In this document: positions 1 through 5,747 of the stretch, piece by piece
How positions within the stretch are numbered: position 1 is the first letter of the stretch
Layout of the letters: the number at the start of each line of letters is the position of its first letter
Source: Leptospira sp.
GTDB taxonomy: Bacteria; Spirochaetota; Leptospiria; Leptospirales; Leptospiraceae
NCBI GenBank assembly: GCA_025457985.1
Contig: JALOTI010000133.1
Coordinates: forward strand, 1-5,957
Length of the DNA: 5,957 nucleotides
Reading direction: 5' to 3'
Program-made: the position numbers and the translations under genes
The notes under the pieces: generated by a model
Told to the model about the DNA's origin: nothing
What the model saw: only the letters and a program-made list of their open reading frames with translations
Databases searched by the model: none

Positions 1-1077
1 TTCTTTCTTTGTCTCTTTCTTGTCCTCTTTCATCTCTTCTTGTTTTTTCTTGAGTGCTGTCCAGCACGCTCTCTGAACAGCAGCTTTGTTTTCTTTTGTA
101 GAATTCGGAACTATTGGCTGGAATTCACCATATCCGGCGCTTGAAAAATTCTTTGGGTTTAGATTTTTGTTCTGTAGTAGATATTCTAACACAGATAATG
201 CGCGTTCGCTTGCCAATTGCCAGTTATTTCGAAATTTTGTTTTAATCGGTACATTATCAGTGTGCCCTTCAACCACTATGTAATTTTCTGGGTAAGAGGC
301 AAGAATGTCCCTAATTTTATCCAAACCAGGTAGGATCTGGGCTTTCAGTTCTGAGCTTCCGCTGTCAAAAGAGAGTTTATCATCAATATTGATTATTAGT
401 TTATTATGAAATCGTTTCAATCGGATTTGACCTGAATCAATTTCCTTCGACAGTTTTTCTTCTAACTCTTTTGCTTGATCACTCAAACGTTCTAGTTCTT
501 TTTTTTGATTTTTAGTGAGTTGCCTTAGATTCGATAGTTCCTCTTCCAATAGGCGAATGCGTTCGTTTAGTTCAGCAACTTTTTGATCATGGGCTTCTCT
601 TAACTTTTGTTCTCGTTGCAAACACGCCCTTTCGTTTTCTTCCAATTTCTTTCGTAAAGATTCAATTTCCGCTTTGTCTCGATCTTCTCGTTTTCTTGCT
701 TCTTCGGCTAAAGTTTTTTCTTTATCACTCCCTTTTTTTTCCAGGGATCTGAGTCTCATTTCTAAATCTCGGATCGTGTCGGACGATTCGTTTTGGTCCC
801 GAACTCTGTTTCGTTTCTCTAGTTCGTAATCTTCTGTTAGGTTTCTAATTTTGGAACTGAGTTCTTTTTTTTCATCCTCTAATTTTGCTATTTCATTTGC
901 ATGCTGTTTGCGAATATCCTGAAGTTCTAATTCTAGAGCATACTTTTCCTTGTAGAGTTGATTGTATTCCACGGGAAAATAGATCCAGTCAGCAGAAAGA
1001 TTTCCAGAAAATAACAAACTAACGAGTAAACAAGATACAAACCTTTGTTGGACTATTTTGAATTTACTTTCCTTCAT
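1..1077 (-). CDS. Secreted coiled-coil protein with C-terminal OmpA/MotB-type peptidoglycan-binding domain (3' partial)
   Basis: The frame is open from the ATG at 1077 to the left edge (359 codons, no stop), so the C-terminus is missing. Residues 1-29 form a signal peptide: basic N-terminus, hydrophobic core 13-23, and a likely signal peptidase I site after Leu-Ser-Ala29. Residues about 40-218 are almost entirely charged heptad-like sequence rich in E, K, R, L and Q, predicting a long coiled coil. Residues about 225-333 match the OmpA C-terminal domain: a start resembling INIDDKLSFDSGSSEL, then GHTDN (271-275) and NNWQLASERA (284-293). Asp274 and Arg292 match the Asp/Arg pair that binds diaminopimelate in OmpA-family proteins, so binding to peptidoglycan in the periplasm is expected. 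The usual closing NRRVE motif is replaced by VQRACWTAL (334-342), followed by a Lys/Glu-rich tail. The gene overlaps the upstream lipoprotein gene by 14 bp and is probably cotranscribed with it. The partner of the coiled coil is unknown. Confidence 0.88.
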   Translation of the reverse strand, partial: MKESKFKIVQQRFVSCLLVSLLFSGNLSADWIYFPVEYNQLYKEKYALELELQDIRKQHANEIAKLEDEKKELSSKIRNLTEDYELEKRNRVRDQNESSDTIRDLEMRLRSLEKKGSDKEKTLAEEARKREDRDKAEIESLRKKLEENERACLQREQKLREAHDQKVAELNERIRLLEEELSNLRQLTKNQKKELERLSDQAKELEEKLSKEIDSGQIRLKRFHNKLIINIDDKLSFDSGSSELKAQILPGLDKIRDILASYPENYIVVEGHTDNVPIKTKFRNNWQLASERALSVLEYLLQNKNLNPKNFSSAGYGEFQPIVPNSTKENKAAVQRACWTALKKKQEEMKEDKKETKKE

Positions 1078-1756
1078 AAAAACTATCCTCTAAATTAACT
1101 TTAGGAAGTTTTGGTGCTTCGGTCCGAATTCGTTCCAAATCCGATACCTTACGCCTTGCCTCTGATTTTCTATCTGCATATTGAGCTTCGTATTCTTCTT
1201 TTTTAATATAATCTTTGTCCTCAGGTGTTTTGCCTTGGGATTCTTGAAATTTTACTGCAATTTCCGCTCTTACAAGTTCTAACTCGGCAATGGTTTCTGC
1301 AAGCGCCGCTTCCTTTGCTTCTAAAAATGCCGTGTCTTCCTTTTCTTTTTGGATCCAAACATTCATGCGTGTTTCTTCTTTAGCCCTTTCCATTTCGTGG
1401 TTCTGGGAATCCTCGAGGTAGCGTTTGGCTTGGTTAGGATCGTCTTTGAGTAAGAAATACTTTTCTTTGTCCCGGGAAAGATCACGGTATGCCGCATGTT
1501 TTGCGACCTTAGATTTGGAAATTTGGATGGATTGGTTTGTTAAAGAATTCAGTTTTCGTTGTTGCGTAACTTCGTTTTTAAGTTGGATTACTTTTTGTTT
1601 GAGGACTTTGGTTGCTGCCTTTTGTTCTTCATTCATTACCTCTTCACGGACATACGCGTCTGGAACGGTGCTAATTTTTGGTTCAAACAGGACACAATTA
1701 GAAAAAACAAGTAGGAGAAAAAGAATCCTATGAAAATTTCGAACTAGGTTTGGCAT
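1064..1756 (-). CDS. Putative coiled-coil lipoprotein of unknown function
   Basis: This 230-residue protein belongs to no family I recognise. Residues 4-10 are basic, 11-19 are hydrophobic (ILFLLLVFS), and Cys21 follows Phe-Ser-Asn. Asn before the cysteine is tolerated in spirochaetal lipoboxes, so a lipid-anchored envelope protein is likely but not certain. Residues about 38-215 are highly charged (Glu, Lys, Arg, Gln) with few glycines or prolines, consistent with one or more long coiled-coil helices; a break occurs near DDPNQ (105-109) and another near GKTPEDKD (175-182). The C-terminal tail (213-230) has three prolines and is probably extended. The last codons overlap the start of the OmpA-domain gene, whose ribosome-binding site lies inside this gene, so the two are likely an operon and could act together between outer membrane and cell wall. 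The ATG at 1756 is chosen because it gives a complete signal sequence, although no good ribosome-binding site precedes it. Confidence 0.82.
   Translation of the reverse strand: MPNLVRNFHRILFLLLVFSNCVLFEPKISTVPDAYVREEVMNEEQKAATKVLKQKVIQLKNEVTQQRKLNSLTNQSIQISKSKVAKHAAYRDLSRDKEKYFLLKDDPNQAKRYLEDSQNHEMERAKEETRMNVWIQKEKEDTAFLEAKEAALAETIAELELVRAEIAVKFQESQGKTPEDKDYIKKEEYEAQYADRKSEARRKVSDLERIRTEAPKLPKVNLEDSFYEGK
1086..1091 (-). promoter_or_regulatory. Ribosome-binding site of the OmpA-domain gene, inside the upstream gene
   Basis: On the minus strand, AGAGGA stands 8 bases before the ATG at 1077. It is the clearest Shine-Dalgarno match ahead of any gene in the window, and it lies within the last codons of the lipoprotein gene. 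It supports the chosen start at 1077 and suggests that translation of the two overlapping genes is linked. Confidence 0.6.
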
Positions 1757-1771
1757 AGGTTCTAGCCTATG
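1754..1771. repeat. Inverted repeat covering the lipoprotein start codon
   Basis: CATAGG (1754-1759) and CCTATG (1766-1771) are perfect 6-bp inverted arms around a 6-base loop. The left arm contains the minus-strand start codon of the coiled-coil lipoprotein gene. It could be an operator in the divergent region, a hairpin limiting access to the start codon, or chance. The arms are seen directly; any role is inference. Confidence 0.4.
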
Positions 1772-1793
1772 TTCTATGGGACATAAACGTCAA
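1764..1793 (-). promoter_or_regulatory. Possible sigma70-type promoter for the lipoprotein-OmpA pair
   Basis: On the minus strand a -35-like TTGACG (1788-1793, five of six consensus bases) is followed after 18 bases by a weak -10-like TAGGCT (1764-1769). The predicted start of transcription falls within a few bases of the ATG at 1756, which would leave little or no 5' leader and fits the lack of a ribosome-binding site. The -10 match is poor, so the call is tentative. Confidence 0.25.
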
Positions 1794-1820
1794 TTGTTAA
1801 TTTCGGGAATCTACTGATTT

Positions 1821-3230
1821 ATGGAAGAAGATAGAAAAAAGGAATCTGATTTCCGCACAAAAATAGACAAAGAAAGCGAATTCTACGAGTCCTTTGTTTC
1901 CGCTATTCAAACAAAAATTGCAGAGAACCATACCAAGGATCTAAAGCAGATGTTGGCTGGTGCGCACCCCGCTGACCTTGTCACTCTATTTCGTGATCTT
2001 AAAGAAGATGAGGAGCTCTATCTTTTCCGTCTCTTATCTCCAGAAGACCAAGCTTACTCTCTTGTAAAGATGGATGAGGAGACCTTAACCTTCTTTCTTA
2101 CAGAGCTTAGTGTAGAAGAGATTTCCCTTTCACTCAAACAGATTGAGACAGATGAAACAACGTATATTCTTTCTAATTTAGATACAGACAAACGAGAGTT
2201 AGTGCTCTCGAAACTTAGTAAGTCGGATAGTGTGGAGATCAGATCTCAACTTGGTTTTCGAGAATACTCAGCCGGCCGACTTATGTCCAAAGATTTTGCA
2301 ACCGTGAGTCTCTCGGATAATGTGCGTACGGGAATCATCAATGTTAGAAAAAAAGCCCGTGAGATAGAGGATATCTACCAAGTTTATGTTACAGATGAGG
2401 AAAAAGTACTAAAAGGTTTTATTCCCTTAAAAGATCTCTTTCTTACGCCTATCAATACTAAGATTTCTAAGATAACCAACTTTTCTGTATTCAGCTTCCA
2501 TTACGATATTGACCAAGAAGAAGTCGCTAATACATTCAAAAAGTACGATCTTGTGAGTGCAGCAGTCGTAGATGATCTTGGTCGCATCATTGGCCGGATT
2601 ACCGTCGACGATGTTCTCGAGGTTGTGGAAGAAGAGGCCTCTGAGGACATTTTACGTATGGCGGGGGTTAGTGAGGATGAAAGACTTTCAACACCCATCC
2701 TTCAATCCGTCAAACGACGGATCATTTGGCTCAATGTAAATCTCATCACAGCTTTTGTTTCTTCAACTGTGGTTGCCTTTTTTGAGGATACCATTTCCAA
2801 AATCGTGGTTCTTGCAACCTTAATGCCAATAGTCGCAGGTTTAGGTGGAAATGCAGGTACTCAGTCAGTAACTGTTGTCATACGAAATATTGCTACAGGT
2901 GACCTATCTTTTTCCAACTGGTGGGAGGCGGTTCGAAAGGAAGCAACGATTGGATGTTTGAATGGATTGGTTCTTGGATGTGTCACGGGAGGAATGATCT
3001 TTCTTGTAAAAGGTAGTTTTGTTTTGGGAGCCGTGGTAGGTGCAGCCATGTTTGTAAATATGATTGTTGCTTCACTTGTTGGTTCACTCGTTCCCATCTT
3101 TTTAAAATGGATTCGGATTGATCCTGCGATTGCATCCAGCATCTTCGTTACTGCTACCACGGACGTATGTGGTTTCTTTTTCTTTTTAGGACTTGCCACA
3201 ATCTTTTTAAAATTTCTAACCGTAACGTAG
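1821..3230 (+). CDS. mgtE: Magnesium transporter/channel MgtE
   Basis: MgtE is a homodimeric inner-membrane Mg2+ channel gated by cytosolic Mg2+ binding. The 469 residues follow the full family order. A helical MgtE N-domain spans about 38-148. A first CBS domain begins at AGRLMS (151-156) and a second includes AAVVDDLGRIIGRITVDDVL (247-266). A plug helix rich in acidic residues (EEEASED, 270-276) comes next, then five membrane helices from about 299 to 466. The pore signature MPIVAGLGGNAGTQS is at 335-349 and DPAIASS at 434-440. Asp448 in TTDVCGF corresponds to the essential pore aspartate (Asp432 of Thermus thermophilus MgtE). Length matches the family (about 450). The first 30 residues are an extra, strongly charged extension. 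No strong ribosome-binding site is visible; a GGGA at 1805-1808 is 12 bases upstream. No M-box riboswitch would fit in the 64-bp leader region, so control is probably by the protein's own Mg2+ sensing. Confidence 0.97.
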   Translation: MEEDRKKESDFRTKIDKESEFYESFVSAIQTKIAENHTKDLKQMLAGAHPADLVTLFRDLKEDEELYLFRLLSPEDQAYSLVKMDEETLTFFLTELSVEEISLSLKQIETDETTYILSNLDTDKRELVLSKLSKSDSVEIRSQLGFREYSAGRLMSKDFATVSLSDNVRTGIINVRKKAREIEDIYQVYVTDEEKVLKGFIPLKDLFLTPINTKISKITNFSVFSFHYDIDQEEVANTFKKYDLVSAAVVDDLGRIIGRITVDDVLEVVEEEASEDILRMAGVSEDERLSTPILQSVKRRIIWLNVNLITAFVSSTVVAFFEDTISKIVVLATLMPIVAGLGGNAGTQSVTVVIRNIATGDLSFSNWWEAVRKEATIGCLNGLVLGCVTGGMIFLVKGSFVLGAVVGAAMFVNMIVASLVGSLVPIFLKWIRIDPAIASSIFVTATTDVCGFFFFLGLATIFLKFLTVT

Positions 3231-3284
3231 CTTTGATTAAAATTCTTGCCATCTAGGGAATTGGACAAAGACTTGTGAGCGTAC

Positions 3285-3914
3285 ATGAAATCACAGGTTT
3301 TTGTCTCACTCGTTCTTTTTGTCCTCTTTCAGTTTCATTGCAAATCTGCCGAAACAACAGTGGAGTCCACTGAAACCGTCGTTCCCGAATCAAAAATCGG
3401 TTCTCTCCTTCCGCCTCCTGGTGGAGAGGGAGAGGTCATGTGGAATGAGAAAGGAGAAGAGGTCGTAAACCATACGGGAGACCTTCCTTTTTTTCAAAAG
3501 AAGAGTGAACAACCGAACGAACTATTTCGTGTCTATATTGCTTCTGACGAATACCGTGTCCGACAAATCCGCAGTTCGGATAAAATCCGAAGGAAGGTGG
3601 ATTTTGGTGGCGATGAACTCTCCAAGGAAGAATTGAAACGATATGATCTTTTAAGTTTTGTCGATGATGGATATGTTTCTGTAGGACTCAATTCTGTGAC
3701 GGGGAAACTGGAAGCCATAAGTTTTGATCGAAGGGTTCCCAGGATCAACGATATAGCCAAGATCATTCAGAATGATGCAAGCCGATGGAACTATGAACAC
3801 CTTTCCAAAGACGGCACTCCTCTTGTGACCAAGTTCATAATCAGCTACCAGGTTCGACTCTACCCGAATAAAACACGGGAAGAAGTCAAACAGATGTTAC
3901 AGAAAAAAAAGTAA
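3285..3914 (+). CDS. Putative lipoprotein with TonB C-terminal-like domain
   Basis: The 209-residue product has a short signal-like N-terminus: Lys2, hydrophobic core 5-17, then Cys19 after Gln-Phe-His. His before the cysteine is unusual for a lipobox, so lipidation is uncertain, but export is likely. Residues 20-80 are low in hydrophobics, with PPPGGEGE (43-50), and look like a flexible linker. The C-terminal part (about 129-193) reads like a TonB C-terminal domain: a strand GYVSVGLN, a turn VTGKL, a helix DIAKIIQND (156-164), then W168-N-Y, G177-T-P and a strand FIISYQVRL (184-192). This copies the W-x-F...G-x-P...V-x-F-x-L pattern of TonB and related periplasmic proteins. The assignment is by eye only. 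The gene starts 54 bp after mgtE, without a clear terminator or promoter between them, so cotranscription is possible. It ends 2 bp from the convergent LEA-type gene. A weak GTGAG lies about 6 bases before the ATG. Confidence 0.8.
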   Translation: MKSQVFVSLVLFVLFQFHCKSAETTVESTETVVPESKIGSLLPPPGGEGEVMWNEKGEEVVNHTGDLPFFQKKSEQPNELFRVYIASDEYRVRQIRSSDKIRRKVDFGGDELSKEELKRYDLLSFVDDGYVSVGLNSVTGKLEAISFDRRVPRINDIAKIIQNDASRWNYEHLSKDGTPLVTKFIISYQVRLYPNKTREEVKQMLQKKK

Positions 3915-3916
3915 TT

Positions 3917-4894
3917 CTACCAGCGGAAGTTTCCTTTCTTTTCATATAAAAAAGGAATCTTTTCTTGCAGTTCTTTTAGCTCCACTTGTGAATTCCCTTT
4001 CAGGTCAAAATTAGCGGACCTGGTTTGTATTGTTTTGTAGAGGGAAGAACTTATGTTTGCAAGTGGAAATGTGGTAGATACTCTGGCAGTGGATGTTTTT
4101 CCTGAATTGATAATTTCCTTTGGACTACCTGAGAGAAAATTTTCTCCCGCAAGTTTGAGCTCATAACCTAAGCCACTTAACAGAAGATTTGCGGCAGCCT
4201 GATTTGAAAATTCAAAATCGAATTCAGTTTTGAGTGGGAGGTTGAGTCCTGAAAGTCCTGCTTGTGTTGCCGAGGTCGCACTTGGTTTTTTTCCTTTTCC
4301 ACCTAAAAGTCCATCAAGAAAATTCAGCGCTTGCGTAGTAACCGTTGTTGAATTGGATGAACTTAAGATATCCTCCTTGGAGGGCATTAGAATATTGAAG
4401 TTTTTAATTTCCACATTTGGCATAACAGCCGGGATTTCTCTTTTTTTGGTAAACGGAATGGAAATCGAATCTTTTCCCAAAATTTGCCATTCTTTCGGAA
4501 TAGGAACCTTCATATCTCCTTCGCAACTCAGTTCCAAAAATTGTTTGTCTGGAAATTTTTTATAGAGATTCAAAAGATCACTGTATTTAAATTTTACATC
4601 CAAAGGAAGTGTTTTAGTTTTTTTGGGTTCAATAGCTCCCAGGTCGGTTTTTATATGGCTAAGGTTCAAACCCTCAACTTTTAAATCCATGTCTAGCAAA
4701 GAGCTAGCCAAAGCTACAGGATAGGGGTTGGTTACAGAAGTTTCTAATTTTAAGGTGATATCTGTAAAACTGATTTCCTTGATGGAAAGCGATTTAAAAT
4801 CAAATTCGGGGGTCGGAATTTTATCTTGCAAAACGCCCAAAACGGAACATTGGAATTGTAATAAAAAAAATATAGAAAGCCATTTAAAATTCAT
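3917..4894 (-). CDS. LEA type 2 (WHy domain) family protein, probable lipoprotein with two domains
   Basis: The 325-residue protein has a hydrophobic N-terminus (residues 5-14) ending in Gln-Phe-Gln-Cys16, a non-canonical lipobox-like site. Residues about 35-150 match the LEA14/WHy beta-sandwich: SIKEISFTDITLKLETSVTN (37-56) followed by PYPV, the family's characteristic Asn-Pro, and an alternating hydrophobic strand at 68-76. A second, more divergent copy begins at PNVEIKNFNILMP (159-171) and resumes at LKTEFDFEFSNQAAANLLLS (221-240), separated by a Ser/Thr/Gly-rich insert at about 177-217. Such proteins are known as desiccation- and stress-related in plants and occur in many bacteria, where their job is unclear; an envelope location is inferred here. 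The gene follows the exonuclease III gene by 30 bp on the same strand. The ATG at 4894 is chosen because it gives an intact signal; no Shine-Dalgarno sequence precedes it. Confidence 0.87.
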   Translation of the reverse strand: MNFKWLSIFFLLQFQCSVLGVLQDKIPTPEFDFKSLSIKEISFTDITLKLETSVTNPYPVALASSLLDMDLKVEGLNLSHIKTDLGAIEPKKTKTLPLDVKFKYSDLLNLYKKFPDKQFLELSCEGDMKVPIPKEWQILGKDSISIPFTKKREIPAVMPNVEIKNFNILMPSKEDILSSSNSTTVTTQALNFLDGLLGGKGKKPSATSATQAGLSGLNLPLKTEFDFEFSNQAAANLLLSGLGYELKLAGENFLSGSPKEIINSGKTSTARVSTTFPLANISSSLYKTIQTRSANFDLKGNSQVELKELQEKIPFLYEKKGNFRW

Positions 4895-4900
4895 ACGAGA

Positions 4901-4928
4901 GTGATACTGTCTTTTATACGAATGTCAA
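4901..4928 (-). promoter_or_regulatory. Possible promoter of the LEA-type lipoprotein gene
   Basis: A perfect -35 consensus TTGACA (4923-4928, minus strand) overlaps the stop codon of the exonuclease gene. It is followed after 16 bases by TATCAC (4901-4906), which matches four of six -10 bases. The predicted transcription start is within a few bases of the ATG at 4894, implying a very short or absent leader. A TATAAA at 4913-4918 is an alternative -10 but lacks a well-placed -35. The LEA-type gene may therefore have its own promoter besides read-through from the nuclease gene. Confidence 0.35.
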
Positions 4929-5695
4929 GTGATTTGAATTTGGACAACTACGGGGGCATGGTCGGAAAGTACAGGTTCAGTCGAGATATAAATATCGTTC
5001 AGGTATTTTACAGATTTTTTGTCCGAGAAAAAATAATCAATCCGCCAACCTTTGTTTTGTTTCCGTGCTTGGAACCGATACGTCCACCAAGAATAAACGT
5101 CTTTTTTTTCAGGGTAGTGAGTTCGAAATAGATCCGCAAATCCCGTTTCCAAAAACTGAGTCATCCATTCCCTTTCCCTTGGTAAAAATCCACTGTTCTT
5201 TTCATTTCCTTTGGGGTTGTGGATGTCTTTTTCTGTATGAGCAATATTTACGTCTCCGCAAATAAGTATGGTCTTTTTTTTCTTTTTTAATGCTTCCGTA
5301 AGAACTAAAAAATCATCTAAAAATTGGTATTTGACCTCTTGCCTTTCATCACCTGAAGTTCCTGACGGAAAATACAAATTCCATAATATAAAATTATTAT
5401 ACTCTACTAAAACAGATCTTCCTTCAGAACTGAAAATCCCTCCACCAAAACCTGGTTCTACTTTTTTTGGCTTTAGTTTAGAAAGTACAGCACATCCACT
5501 GTAACCTGGTTTTTCGGCAAGACTTGCAAATATCTCGTATCCCAGTTCATAAAATTCTTTCCTTTGGATTTCAGGAAGGGGGGCCTTGGTCTCTTGGAAA
5601 CAAATAATATCAGGATTTTCATGACGAATGTATGTCAGAAGTCCCTTGGAAAGAGCGGAACGAACCCCGTTGCAGTTCAATGTTATCAATTTCAT
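4925..5695 (-). CDS. xth: Exonuclease III family AP endonuclease
   Basis: This Mg2+-dependent nuclease of base excision repair cleaves DNA 5' to abasic sites and trims 3' ends. The 256 residues (family usually 250-270) carry all catalytic motifs of the endonuclease/exonuclease/phosphatase fold: LNCNGVRSA (6-14, metal-site Asn7), CFQETK with Glu35, YSG (65-67), NLYFPSG (106-112) with Tyr109, GDVNIAHTEKDI (147-158) with Asp148 and Asn150, GFLPREREW (169-177), YSWWTYR (201-207), GWRIDYFF (216-223), and the closing SDHAPV with Asp245 and His246. The DVNIAHTEKDI and WWTYR versions favour the bacterial ExoA/Xth type. The protein has no signal peptide and acts on cytoplasmic DNA. No good ribosome-binding site precedes the ATG at 5695, but the start is fixed by the N-terminal MKLITLNCNG, which aligns with the family start. 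Upstream a divergent gene begins; downstream, 30 bp away, lies the LEA-type gene. Confidence 0.97.
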   Translation of the reverse strand: MKLITLNCNGVRSALSKGLLTYIRHENPDIICFQETKAPLPEIQRKEFYELGYEIFASLAEKPGYSGCAVLSKLKPKKVEPGFGGGIFSSEGRSVLVEYNNFILWNLYFPSGTSGDERQEVKYQFLDDFLVLTEALKKKKKTILICGDVNIAHTEKDIHNPKGNEKNSGFLPREREWMTQFLETGFADLFRTHYPEKKDVYSWWTYRFQARKQNKGWRIDYFFSDKKSVKYLNDIYISTEPVLSDHAPVVVQIQIT

Positions 5696-5747
5696 TTAGA
5701 AATGAGATGGAAGAAAAAGGCCCATCCGTCGATACTAAAAAAAAGCC

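Noticed and set aside
86..283. A 65-residue plus-strand frame within the OmpA-domain gene.
   Set aside because: It is antisense to the conserved peptidoglycan-binding motifs and has no supporting features.
1425..1733. A 102-residue plus-strand frame opposite the coiled-coil lipoprotein gene.
   Set aside because: The Cys/Phe/Ser/Arg-rich composition is typical of the complement of Lys/Glu-rich coding sequence; the minus-strand gene has a signal sequence and an operon context.
3231..3284. CTTTG (3231-3235) and CAAAG (3266-3270) after mgtE considered as a terminator.
   Set aside because: The 5-bp arms are 30 bases apart and no T-run follows, so this is not a credible intrinsic terminator.
2861..3286. 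A 141-residue minus-strand frame antisense to the end of mgtE.
   Set aside because: It lies opposite the conserved membrane domain of MgtE, and its Pro/Thr/Lys-rich composition is what an antisense shadow of hydrophobic codons gives.
4230..4684. Two plus-strand frames (4230-4565 and 4484-4684) opposite the LEA-type gene.
   Set aside because: They overlap each other and lie antisense to recognisable WHy-domain coding sequence, with no family match or ribosome-binding site.
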